From Bacteroidetes bacterium GWF2_41_31 (GTDB lineage Bacteria; Bacteroidota; Bacteroidia; Bacteroidales; F082), in NCBI GenBank assembly GCA_001769215.1, contig MEOL01000037.1, forward strand, positions 62,001-126,000: a DNA stretch of 64,000 bases, given 5' to 3'. Position 1 is the stretch's first letter; every line of letters begins with the position of its first letter. Below, in pieces: positions 6,588 to 15,091 of this stretch. Position numbers and translations under genes: made by a program. A model generated the notes under the pieces. That model made no database searches and was not told where the DNA came from. It was given only the letters and a program-made list of their open reading frames with translations.

Positions 6588-9320
6588 TTAATGAAATCCA
6601 ATTTTTACCCCAACATTAAAGGTTCTTGGTGCGCCCAGGAAGACTTCTGCGGAATTAACAGTATGTGAGTAACGTTTGTCATATCCGTAATATCCATTGT
6701 ATTGGCTATTGTCAACTGCATCCTGAATATAGAAAGTGTCGAAAATATTAAAGACATGGGCAAATACATCCAGCTCAACTCTCCCTTTCATAGGAACAGT
6801 GTAGTTGATGTGTGTATCAAAAACAGAATAAGAAGGAGTTTTCCAAACTTGTTCAGTGTCGGTTTTGTCCTGACGGTAGATAGGATTAAAATCTGCATAA
6901 TGGTTTGAAAGGTTGCGCCAGATGAATTGAATATTGAGTCCTTTAACAGGATAAATATTTGTCCACAGTGCAAGCCCGGTTTGTGGTGCATCGCCTACTT
7001 TCAAATCCTTTATGTATGCATGTATTTCTGTTGTAGTAAAACTACCACTTGCGTCATCATAGTTTTTAACGGTGGCGTTCACATCATTTATGTAGGTCCA
7101 GTTAGCAATGGAAGCCATGGCACCAAATCCGATGAAGTTAATTGGACGGTACTTGCCTTCCAGCTCAAATCCAATATGACGTTGGTCGACTCCTTTGATA
7201 AAAGCAATCCCGTTTTCGGTCTCGGTAAGTCTGACAGAAGTGGTGAAAGTTCTGTCCTGCCAGGTAGTATAGTAGAAATTACCTTTAATGCTCACTTTAT
7301 CATTGGTGGTTTTGTAAATTGCACCTAATTCATAAGAAATAAATTTCTCGTTTTGTGGATCTTTTGCAACAGTCCCATCACTATCATCAATTACATTATC
7401 AAAAATTGGCACTTTGCTTACATAACCAAAATTACCAAAAGCGCTAAAGGTTTCTGTAAAATTGTAGAGTAAGCCACCTTTAATTTGAAAGCCGTTAATC
7501 CAGTCAGTATTGGATTTTAGTTCGCCGCTATTTACATCAGGGTCACCATTACTTAAAGTATCGGCCGTTTTAAAATGATTGAGGTACGAATACTTGATCA
7601 TGGAGTAACCGAATGTGCCATAGGCCGTCAGATTGCCGTTGGTATATTCACCTTGTGCATAACCACCAAACCAATCAACCGTATTGGTATTGAAATAATT
7701 GACTTTATCACCTAAAACCTTGTTTTGCATGCCAGCGTCCGTATCAAATTGATTTCCTTTAAAAACGTAAGACTGAAGCCCTAAGAGATCTCTAACTTCA
7801 TAAAAGTGCTCAATTTCGGCTGTTCTCCAGTCCAAACCAACCTGGCCTTTGAAGTGGTCGGAAAAGTCTATTTTAACCTTTGTAATTGCTCCAATCGTCC
7901 ACTGACCATTTACAGAATTGCGTAGGATTCCTTTATTAGTGTAAGTGGGATCCAAATTCTTCTCAATGGTAGCATTCCAGTCAACAATTTGGGATGGTCC
8001 GGTGCGGTCATACTGCATTTTTCCATAGGTCCCTGTTCCGCCACCTTTTCCACCTGAATAATAAACAGTGGTAAATTGTGAGATTTTTTTGCTCCATTGT
8101 GCATACCAGTTCAGATTAGCAACAGGTTTATGGTAGTAATTCTCTCTTTCATTCATAAAATCAGTAGCATATCTGTCATGTTCTTTACCATTCCAATATT
8201 GTTTTGCATTATAAGAACTATTTACCTCATTCCAGTTTTCATTGTACAGACGTCCTGAGCTGGCTTCAGGGAATTTCATCAAAGTACTGTCACTGGCACC
8301 TAATTCGGTGGCATATTCATGACTGTAGGCTGCCACATTTTGTTTGTAGAGGTTTTGTCCGTGACGTTGAGGAGCTCCCACTGCATAAATTTCGAGACGG
8401 TGATTTTTATTTACGTTGTAACTCAAGCCAACATAATATGCCCAGGCGTCGGTCCATGTTTTGTCAATAACACCCTCACCAACTTTACGGACTGCAGCCA
8501 CGCTGGCAGCGAATTTATTATTGATCAATCCGGTATGAGCGCTAAAGGTTGTTTTGATAAAGTTACCCGATCCATATTCCAATCTGGCAGTGGCACCTGC
8601 TCTCATTTCAGCCGGGCTGGTGATGATATTCATGGTACCACCCACAGAAGGTGTTGCCAGGTTGATGGCACTTAAACCACGTTGTATTTGAATTGAGGAA
8701 GTAGCATCGGCAACACCATCCCAGTTGGACCAATATACCCAACCGTTTTCCATGTCATTAATAGGAACACCATTGATCATAATGGCCACATTACTCTGGT
8801 TAAAACCACGAACAACCATCCTGGCATCACCGGCTCCTCCACCTTGTGGGGTAGCATACACACTGGGGGTCATATTCATAATCATGGGCAAGTCCTGTGA
8901 ACCTAATTGCTGTTGGATTTCGGCTTTTGAAATGTTGGAAAGGGCAACAGGAGTTTTCCTTTCTTTAGCACGGTCAGCCATGATGTTCACCCCTTCCAAA
9001 GCAAATGTAGTGGATGCTAGTTTTACTTTTCCGAGATTATGTGTTTCATTGTCGCCAATCGTTACCGGAAATGACTGTAACTCGTATCCAATATAACTGA
9101 CATCAATGGTATAAGAACCAGCAGCTAACTTTAGGCTGAAAGCTCCGTTGATGTCTGTTACTGTTCCCGTTGTTGTCCCCTTTAATACAACAGTGGCTCC
9201 AATAAGCGACTCATTGTAAGTGGCATCAACCACTTTCCCTGTAACCGTTCCTTGTGAGAATGATACACCGGCAAACAATACAGTAAGGAAAAATGTTAAG
9301 AGTAAATTTAATTTTTTCAT
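6588..9320 (-). CDS. TonB-dependent outer-membrane receptor (paralogue of the riboswitch-controlled receptor)
   Basis: About 910 residues. Signal peptide MKKLNLLLTFFLTVLFAGVSFSQ (start taken at 9320; an ATG two codons earlier is possible), then a carboxypeptidase-regulatory-like domain (about 25-100: GKVVDATYNESLIGATVVLKG), a plug (GFNQSNVAIMINGVPINDME...ENGWVYWSNW) and a long C-terminal beta-barrel ending in an aromatic-rich strand with terminal FH. It imports an unknown ligand across the outer membrane using TonB energy. No SusD-like gene is adjacent, so it is not a classic glycan-utilisation pair. Plug and architecture closely resemble the receptor at 9549-12122, so the ligands may be related, but no riboswitch precedes this one. 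A strong terminator follows. Confidence 0.9.
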   Translation of the reverse strand: MKKLNLLLTFFLTVLFAGVSFSQGTVTGKVVDATYNESLIGATVVLKGTTTGTVTDINGAFSLKLAAGSYTIDVSYIGYELQSFPVTIGDNETHNLGKVKLASTTFALEGVNIMADRAKERKTPVALSNISKAEIQQQLGSQDLPMIMNMTPSVYATPQGGGAGDARMVVRGFNQSNVAIMINGVPINDMENGWVYWSNWDGVADATSSIQIQRGLSAINLATPSVGGTMNIITSPAEMRAGATARLEYGSGNFIKTTFSAHTGLINNKFAASVAAVRKVGEGVIDKTWTDAWAYYVGLSYNVNKNHRLEIYAVGAPQRHGQNLYKQNVAAYSHEYATELGASDSTLMKFPEASSGRLYNENWNEVNSSYNAKQYWNGKEHDRYATDFMNERENYYHKPVANLNWYAQWSKKISQFTTVYYSGGKGGGTGTYGKMQYDRTGPSQIVDWNATIEKNLDPTYTNKGILRNSVNGQWTIGAITKVKIDFSDHFKGQVGLDWRTAEIEHFYEVRDLLGLQSYVFKGNQFDTDAGMQNKVLGDKVNYFNTNTVDWFGGYAQGEYTNGNLTAYGTFGYSMIKYSYLNHFKTADTLSNGDPDVNSGELKSNTDWINGFQIKGGLLYNFTETFSAFGNFGYVSKVPIFDNVIDDSDGTVAKDPQNEKFISYELGAIYKTTNDKVSIKGNFYYTTWQDRTFTTSVRLTETENGIAFIKGVDQRHIGFELEGKYRPINFIGFGAMASIANWTYINDVNATVKNYDDASGSFTTTEIHAYIKDLKVGDAPQTGLALWTNIYPVKGLNIQFIWRNLSNHYADFNPIYRQDKTDTEQVWKTPSYSVFDTHINYTVPMKGRVELDVFAHVFNIFDTFYIQDAVDNSQYNGYYGYDKRYSHTVNSAEVFLGAPRTFNVGVKIGFH

Positions 9321-9548
9321 AAACATTTAGTTTTTTGGTTTTTCAAATGAAATAGATTTTATTAATATTTGAAGTAAAAATATCTATTCTACCCAAAAGC
9401 TGTATTAAGCCATTATTAATAATTATTAACAATTGTTATTGATTTTTGTGATTATGCCCCTCTAAATTGCGTAATATGCACAAATACAACCAGATAAATA
9501 TTGTGTGTTGTTAATAAGTTATTAAAGAACCAATGCAACTGTTTTGCT

Positions 9549-12122
9549 TTAAAGGCTGAATTTTAACATGATATCAAAAGTCCGCCCAAACGACCAGAAC
9601 CCGGTCATGGACGCTAAATCATGACCCGGTCCATCCTGGGCATTTACTACATGAATGGAATTGAGTAGGTTATACGCATTTAGCTGTAGTAAACAAGGGG
9701 TGTTGAGCACTTTGGTGTGAATTCCTGCATATACATTTATGGTGTGAAAAGCCGGAATCTGATAGGGTTGCACCCGGTCGTCGGGATTGGTCCGGTTCAC
9801 CGGATCGAAAGAAGCATACAACTGATCGTAATACATCCATTCCAGTTTCATGTCAATTATCTTTAATACCTTAATAGTAAATATTGCCCCCAGTTGATGT
9901 TGCGCGGTGCCTCCCACTTTGAGCCCTTTGGCCATCACCAGGATGGTGTCGACAACTATATTGTCACTATTTAACAAGGTGGCGGTGATGTCATTTTGCC
10001 AAACAAAATTCCCAAAAGAGGCAATCAACCCGATGCCCATGTTTTTATTGAGTTGCACATCCAGCATCGATTCAACACCCTGGTGGATGGCATGTAAACC
10101 ATTCACCATGGCCCTGCTTTGGGTGTTGTTTTCCAACTGAATATACTCATTCGAAAGCATGGAGACGTTCCCCCAATCGGTATAGTAAGCATTGGCCTCA
10201 AATTTAATGCTTTGATTGTGAAAGCGATAACCGGCTTCCACCGTGCTGATTTGCTCATTTTTCAGGTCGTGAACCGGAACATTGGTATAATTCCCGAAAA
10301 CATATTTAAAGTAAGGTGCACGTGAAATGAACGCTACATTGGCAAATACTTCATGGTGGGTTCCAAAATTGTAACAGATTCCTCCCCGTAAATCAAAGCC
10401 GGGTTTAACGATCGTTTCACTTTTTTGGTTTTTCACATAATTGTAACGGTCCACACGTTGATACCAGTTGTTATTGCCACCCAGAGAAACATACGCATTT
10501 ATCCGTCCTGAATTGTAAATGGCCTGTAAATAGGCACTTGTAAAATTTACAATGCTCGAGTTGTTGACTTTGATGATGTCTCCGACGTAGTTAAGCTGGT
10601 TTCTTCCGCCAACGCCATCCTCTGCCCATGAATAATCATCAATAAAGACCTTGCCTCCCATCAAATCGGTGATTTGCTCGCGTACAAATGAGTTGAAATA
10701 CCTGTAATGAATACCGCCTGTCAGGGTTAGCCGATCGTTGACGGCATGCCGGAGGGTCGACATCAGTCCGGTTTGAATGTGGCTGGCCAGGTATTGCGTT
10801 CCAACATTGATTGAATAGCCCGAAATGGTGTCCCCGTTCTCCAACACCGAACTACCCGGGTTATTTGTATTGTTGTTATAAATGTCCGGCCAGTCAATCT
10901 GACCCGTTTCATTTCTGAATTCAAAAACCGAAGGGGCGTATTGGAAGCTTTCCGACCAGTTTCCACCGCCATACCCGGGTGTGAAATAAACCGCAGTGGC
11001 TAAAATGGTCTTGCTGTTGAGGGTGTAATTGTGGTTGGCGCTCAAAACGGGTTTGTGGTAGAAGTTTTCGGAAGCATTTTTTATTTTACCATTCAATCCA
11101 CCCCAGTCCTTATTATACAGGTTGCCATAATACCGGTGTTCCTGATCGGATAGTTTTAAAGTCCTCTGGCCGTGTATTTCGGGTGTTCCCAACAGGGTAA
11201 TGGTCAGTTTGTTTTTAGCGTTAAGCTGTTTATTTAAGGTGAGAAAGTACGACCAGGCCGAAACATTGGTGGCATCGATGTACCCGTCTCCGTGAAGATA
11301 AGAGCCGTAGAAGGCAACATTCCAACCGTTTTCCATGATTCCGCTGTTGGCTGAAAACGAAACTTCCTGGTTGCCAAAAGAAGTTACCCGATAGCTCAAT
11401 GAATAATCCGGTGTTTCTTTGGGATTTGAGGTCACAATGTTTAAACTTCCACCCACTGAATTGATGGCTGCATTGGAAACGCCAGGTCCTTTTTGAACCT
11501 GAATTTCGGCAATGGCGTGGCTCAGTCCCAACCAATTGTTCCAGTAAACCAGCCCGTTTTCGATGCTACTGATGGGGATTCCGTTTAGCAAGATGCCAAT
11601 GTTTTGCTGATTAAATCCCCTGATACTCAATTCGGCATCACCACTTCCCCCGCCGGTACGTGAGCTGTAGATACCAGGAATGCTGTTCATCAACAATGGC
11701 AATGGCTGATGGCCCAATTGGGTTTGAATCTCTTTGCCGGTGAGTGTTGAAATGGTTATTGGCGAGTTGTTTTCGGTAACCATTCCGCCGGTGATGTTGA
11801 TTTCATCCAGGTTAACCGGTAGTCTTTCCAATTGAATGATTCCCAGATCCATCTCCTGCAAATGCAGCACAATATACCTCGACAATGTTTTATAACTGAG
11901 GTGATGAAATGTCAGGTGAATGTTGTTTTTGTCTGTCGTCAGCAAAAAGCTGCCATCAGCATCGCTGGTGGTACCGATGGTCAAACCGGGTGATATAATT
12001 TGAACATTCCCGATGGGGAGACCGGTTTCTGCCTCTTGAATAATGCCCGAAATAGAATGTTGTGCCTGAAGTGTGTGTGTGATTAACAATAAGTTAACAA
12101 TAAATAATCCAATCCTTTTCAT
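9549..12122 (-). CDS. TonB-dependent receptor under FMN riboswitch control, probable flavin importer
   Basis: About 857 residues from the start at 12122 (MKRIGLFIVNLLLITHTLQAQ signal). It has a carboxypeptidase-regulatory-like domain (SGIIQEAETGLPIGNVQI), a plug (LPLLMNSIPGIYSSRTGGG, GFNQQNIGILLNGIPISSIE) and a 22-strand-type barrel ending FDIMLKFSL. The leader carries a complete FMN aptamer and an intrinsic terminator, so expression should fall when FMN is plentiful. By the usual logic of FMN riboswitches (riboflavin synthesis or uptake genes), the cargo is probably riboflavin or another flavin; that step is inference. The receptor is alone in its transcript: no rib genes or SusD follow. An alternative is import of a flavin precursor or a flavin-bearing siderophore-like compound. 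Confidence 0.9.
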   Translation of the reverse strand: MKRIGLFIVNLLLITHTLQAQHSISGIIQEAETGLPIGNVQIISPGLTIGTTSDADGSFLLTTDKNNIHLTFHHLSYKTLSRYIVLHLQEMDLGIIQLERLPVNLDEINITGGMVTENNSPITISTLTGKEIQTQLGHQPLPLLMNSIPGIYSSRTGGGSGDAELSIRGFNQQNIGILLNGIPISSIENGLVYWNNWLGLSHAIAEIQVQKGPGVSNAAINSVGGSLNIVTSNPKETPDYSLSYRVTSFGNQEVSFSANSGIMENGWNVAFYGSYLHGDGYIDATNVSAWSYFLTLNKQLNAKNKLTITLLGTPEIHGQRTLKLSDQEHRYYGNLYNKDWGGLNGKIKNASENFYHKPVLSANHNYTLNSKTILATAVYFTPGYGGGNWSESFQYAPSVFEFRNETGQIDWPDIYNNNTNNPGSSVLENGDTISGYSINVGTQYLASHIQTGLMSTLRHAVNDRLTLTGGIHYRYFNSFVREQITDLMGGKVFIDDYSWAEDGVGGRNQLNYVGDIIKVNNSSIVNFTSAYLQAIYNSGRINAYVSLGGNNNWYQRVDRYNYVKNQKSETIVKPGFDLRGGICYNFGTHHEVFANVAFISRAPYFKYVFGNYTNVPVHDLKNEQISTVEAGYRFHNQSIKFEANAYYTDWGNVSMLSNEYIQLENNTQSRAMVNGLHAIHQGVESMLDVQLNKNMGIGLIASFGNFVWQNDITATLLNSDNIVVDTILVMAKGLKVGGTAQHQLGAIFTIKVLKIIDMKLEWMYYDQLYASFDPVNRTNPDDRVQPYQIPAFHTINVYAGIHTKVLNTPCLLQLNAYNLLNSIHVVNAQDGPGHDLASMTGFWSFGRTFDIMLKFSL

Positions 12123-12144
12123 TTCTATTACTTTAAGTTGAAAC

Positions 12145-12173
12145 AATAAAAAAACCCTGACATCGATTCAGGG
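12145..12173 (-). terminator. Riboswitch-controlled intrinsic terminator in the receptor leader
   Basis: On the transcribed (minus) strand CCCTGA and TCAGGG pair around ATCGATG and are followed by seven T residues, 22 bp before the receptor start at 12122. This is the expected expression platform of a transcription-attenuating FMN riboswitch. A second perfect hairpin (CCTGCTG/CAGCAGG with a six-base loop) lies at 12183-12202 between aptamer and terminator and may take part in the switch. Confidence 0.75.
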
Positions 12174-12269
12174 CGGATTGGTCCTGCTGACAAAACAGCA
12201 GGTGCTATCAATTATAGCCTTATAACAAGCAACCGATACCAAAACTGATATCAGTTCAACTCATCACAA

Positions 12270-12409
12270 CAACAATCGCTTCTACCATCCAGACTTTACT
12301 GTCGGCCCTGGAGTTTCACCAGATCAGTCCCATCCTAAAATTTTCGGAACGGGAGTCGCGGACTGTCACCGCCGGTCGGGAATTTCACCCTGCCCTGAAT
12401 CAATTGTCG
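12270..12409 (-). promoter_or_regulatory. FMN riboswitch (RFN element)
   Basis: Read on the minus strand, the highly conserved RFN blocks are all present in order: AGGGTGAAATTCCCGACC with GGCGGTGA (12366-12391), AGTCCGCGA (about 12354-12364), a variable arm (about 12325-12353), then CTGGTGAAACTCC, GGGCCGACAGT and AAGTCTGGATGG (12287-12322), ending GAAG. The closing P1 stem forms between CGACAAT (12403-12409) and ATTGTTG (12270-12276). It binds FMN. A downstream terminator (12145-12173) and the receptor gene follow in the same transcript, so this is an off-switch for that receptor. Confidence 0.97.
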
Positions 12410-12412
12410 CTG

Positions 12413-12420
12413 CAAATGTA
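12413..12420 (-). promoter_or_regulatory. Bacteroidota -7 promoter element for the riboswitch transcript
   Basis: The minus strand reads TACATTTG, matching the TAnnTTTG -7 consensus, ending 4 bp before the 5' side of riboswitch helix P1. That spacing puts transcription start at or just before the aptamer. No clean -33 TTTG was found at the usual distance. Confidence 0.5.
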
Positions 12421-12571
12421 TTTTGTTTTTTTAATGGAGGAACGGAGGAACAAAAAAAAAGCATGCACTGCCTCATTTTTAGAAAGGCTACAAATAGTGC
12501 ATGCCAGGTGTAATTACGAATAAAATGAGTTTAATGAGTCAGGTATATATAAGGTGAGTCATGAAAATAAT

Positions 12572-12661
12572 TGAAAATCAGTTTTCACCCATTCCCTAAA
12601 GGGATAACTGATTTTCAGCCACTTCCCCTTTAGGGGATTAGGGGTAAAAGTGGCTGAAAAT
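12572..12661. repeat. Two overlapping perfect inverted repeats downstream of trxB
   Basis: TGAAAATCAGTT (12572-12583) pairs with AACTGATTTTCA (12606-12617), and ATTTTCAGCCACTT (12611-12624) pairs with AAGTGGCTGAAAAT (12648-12661). The middle arm is shared in part (ATTTTCA), so the two hairpins exclude each other. Each loop contains CCCTWAAGGG-like sequence. It lies 28 bp past the stop of the thioredoxin reductase gene. It may be a dispersed palindromic element or an end-of-transcript structure. The rest of the 12421-12689 gap shows no coding sign. Confidence 0.75.
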
Positions 12662-12689
12662 GTTCTAGTACCTTTTTAGACCAGACGCA

Positions 12690-13622
12690 TTAATTACTCA
12701 GGTATTCAAGTGCTGACAACGCTGCGATGGTTCCATCAGCGACAGCTGTAGTAATTTGCCGGTATCGTTTCGCCCTGTTGTCTCCTGCGACAAATATTCC
12801 CGGCAGGTTGGTTTTCATCAGTTCATCGGCCACGACCTCTTTGCCTGCGTTGAGTTTTAATGAACTGCCGTGAAACATATCCGTATTGGCTTCATAGCCG
12901 ATAAAGATAAACACACCATCGATGGGTTGATGAAATTCTTCTCCTGTTTCCAGGTTTTGATAGCGGATGGCTTCCAGCTTTTCATCGCCCAGAAACTCAG
13001 TAATCTTCGATTGGAGGATGATGTTGATTTTTGGATTTTTTTTGGCTTCTTCAATGGCATGCTCAAAAGCCTGAAAATGATCGAATTGATGGATGATGGT
13101 GACCTTTGAGGCGTATTTTGTCAATGAAACAGCTTCTTCAAGCGAAGAATTGCCACCTCCCACCACAAATATTTCCTTATCCTGGAAAAAATCACCGTCA
13201 CAGGTAGCGCAGTACGAAACCCCTTTGCCTTTTAGTCGGGCTTCGCCCGGAATGTTTAGCATCCGCGAACGACCACCCGTAGCGATGATCAATGCCTTGG
13301 CCACATACCGGATGTTGTTGTTTACCACCACTGTTTTCGATTCGCCCTCCAGGTTCAGTTCCGACAAGGTGATATTGGATTTGATTTCGCATCCAAACGA
13401 CTTAGCCTGCTGGCGCATGGTGGTAGCAAGCTGATATCCGGATGTGGTTACAATACCGGGATAATTGGCTACTTCGTGGGTTAATACAAGTTGTCCGCCA
13501 ATGGTTCCCGAATCCAGGATAACGGCGCTGGATTTGGCCCGGGCCAGATACATGCCCGCGGTTAGTCCGGCTGCACCACCACCTAGGATGATTACATCAA
13601 CAATTTTTTCTTCCATGATCAT
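12690..13622 (-). CDS. trxB: Thioredoxin reductase
   Basis: 310 residues, normal for bacterial low-molecular-weight thioredoxin reductase. N-terminal FAD site GGGAAGLTAGMYLA (about 14-27), redox-active pair CATC at residues 138-141, NADPH site VVGGGNSSLEEA, second FAD site GIFVAGDNR near the C-terminus. The enzyme passes electrons from NADPH through FAD to a thioredoxin. The start could be the second Met (13616). The gene directly upstream (13661-14008, 38 bp away) encodes a thioredoxin-like protein with an unusual Cys spacing and is a likely partner in the same transcript. Confidence 0.92.
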   Translation of the reverse strand: MIMEEKIVDVIILGGGAAGLTAGMYLARAKSSAVILDSGTIGGQLVLTHEVANYPGIVTTSGYQLATTMRQQAKSFGCEIKSNITLSELNLEGESKTVVVNNNIRYVAKALIIATGGRSRMLNIPGEARLKGKGVSYCATCDGDFFQDKEIFVVGGGNSSLEEAVSLTKYASKVTIIHQFDHFQAFEHAIEEAKKNPKINIILQSKITEFLGDEKLEAIRYQNLETGEEFHQPIDGVFIFIGYEANTDMFHGSSLKLNAGKEVVADELMKTNLPGIFVAGDNRAKRYRQITTAVADGTIAALSALEYLSN

Positions 13623-13660
13623 ATTATTTTTCCGCCCCCGAAAAGAGGGCGGAAAATTTA

Positions 13661-14008
13661 TTAGGCTTTAAATTCTCTGTCTAAAATGGCAGTTACCTGA
13701 CCTTGGCTTTGGATACTGCTGGTAGCGGCAACCAATTCGCCATTCTTATAATAAACGGTAAAAGGAATTCCCATAAAATTGCGACAGGCCGGGTGGTTGC
13801 GGATGACAGCTGATTCAGGACTGTCGAACATCATGTCACGAAATTCTACATGCTTGTATTCTTCCTGTATATCACCCATGATATCGTAAACTGGAAGACA
13901 CATGGGACCCATGCGGCCACAGCAAATCATGACGTTTTCGTGATCTTTTAATACTTGGGCATGTTCGGTAGCTGTTGCTACGTGTTTTAAATTTGTTGGT
14001 AGTACCAT
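13661..14008 (-). CDS. Atypical thioredoxin-like protein with CX6C motif
   Basis: 115 residues with thioredoxin-fold features: NVMICC strand leading into the active site, a middle region HVEFRDMMFD, the cis-proline segment MGIPFTVYYKNGELV and a C-terminal helix. In place of CGPC it has C29-C30-GRMGPM-C37, so the putative redox pair is spaced by six residues. It lies 38 bp upstream of trxB on the same strand, so it may be a dedicated substrate of that reductase. Whether it works as a disulfide reductase or with a metal or other cofactor cannot be told from sequence. Confidence 0.7.
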   Translation of the reverse strand: MVLPTNLKHVATATEHAQVLKDHENVMICCGRMGPMCLPVYDIMGDIQEEYKHVEFRDMMFDSPESAVIRNHPACRNFMGIPFTVYYKNGELVAATSSIQSQGQVTAILDREFKA

Positions 14009-14242
14009 TTTTCTGTTTTTTATGATTAATGTGAAATCTTTATATCATAAAACGTGCCAAATGGTGATATTATTACGATATACTTTAATTATTATTTTGA
14101 TTCTGTTTATGGCGATCAAAGCCTGGCGTTTTGCAAAACAGGAAACTGATTTTATAAAATAAAAAATTGAATTCTGAGTAACGGAGTGATAGAGTACAGG
14201 ATAGGCGTAATACATCATTCACCCCATTACCCTTTTGCTGGT

Positions 14243-15028
14243 TTAGGTAATCACCCGCTTTATTAACCGGAGTTGATGTGTGTACAAATGAGTCTGCTGT
14301 TGAAAGATCCCTTGATGATCCAATGTGTCGATTCGTACCTGACCACTGGCATGGATGATGTTTTTATTGGGCAAAGCGATACCAACATGGACTATTTTCC
14401 CTTCTTCATTATCAAAAAAAATCAGGTCGCCGGCCTTGATTTCGTGTATAAAATGGACTGTCTCACCTATTTGTGCCTGTTGACCAGCGTCACGTGGAAG
14501 TGAATATCCATTCAGCAAATAACTCATCTGCACGAGCCCGGAGCAATCTATGCCCCAAACCGAGCGTCCTCCCCATAGATAAGGTGCGTTTAGATATTGA
14601 CGAGCTGCTTGAGCAACCTGCTCACCACTGCCATTCGACGGGTTGGTTATGATTTCTCCGGTATAAACGGCCTCACCCTCCAGGTTGTTAAATGTATTTT
14701 GCTTTACCTGATACAACCTGCTGCCCAGGCTCAGGTACCTGTAACCTTCCGCATGAGTGAGGTCAACTTTAGTGATGATGGAGGATGTAAATGCTTTTGA
14801 GCTATTGACAAGTAGTTGGTATTCAGTGTTATTTATTTGCTTAACTTGTTTGCTGTCAACCCAGCCTTCGTAACCATCGTGCATGCTTTCGATAAGCAAC
14901 CAACTATTTACTTTGGCTTTTATTTCTAATAAGTCGCCAAAAATTAATTGGTTTATCATCTCATTGGGCTCACCGGGCTGTTTTCTGACTGCTGCCAGAC
15001 TCTGATTACAAACACCAAATACTTCCAT
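14243..15028 (-). CDS. NlpC/P60 cysteine peptidase with SH3-like domains
   Basis: 261 residues. The N-terminal half (about 1-125) has bacterial SH3-like character (KVNSWLLIESMHDGYEGWVDSKQ). The C-terminal NlpC/P60 domain has catalytic C162 in GIDCSGLVQMSY, H214 in VHVGIALP and a third site at H226 (IIHASG). These enzymes cut gamma-D-Glu-diaminopimelate bonds in peptidoglycan stem peptides, often recycling murein peptides. No signal peptide is seen, which points to a cytoplasmic recycling role like dipeptidyl-peptidase VI. Divergent from the HD-domain gene 63 bp away. Confidence 0.88.
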   Translation of the reverse strand: MEVFGVCNQSLAAVRKQPGEPNEMINQLIFGDLLEIKAKVNSWLLIESMHDGYEGWVDSKQVKQINNTEYQLLVNSSKAFTSSIITKVDLTHAEGYRYLSLGSRLYQVKQNTFNNLEGEAVYTGEIITNPSNGSGEQVAQAARQYLNAPYLWGGRSVWGIDCSGLVQMSYLLNGYSLPRDAGQQAQIGETVHFIHEIKAGDLIFFDNEEGKIVHVGIALPNKNIIHASGQVRIDTLDHQGIFQQQTHLYTHQLRLIKRVIT

Positions 15029-15091
15029 AAAATAAAATGTTTTTCAGGTTCAACCTTTTAGTTAAATTTGTAGTCGCTAATTACGCTCCAA

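Noticed and set aside
6588-12122. Receptor pair as SusC components of a polysaccharide utilisation locus
   Set aside because: No SusD-like lipoprotein, glycoside hydrolase or sulfatase nearby.
13093-13434. 113-codon plus-strand open frame inside trxB
   Set aside because: Fully antisense to thioredoxin reductase and without domain features.
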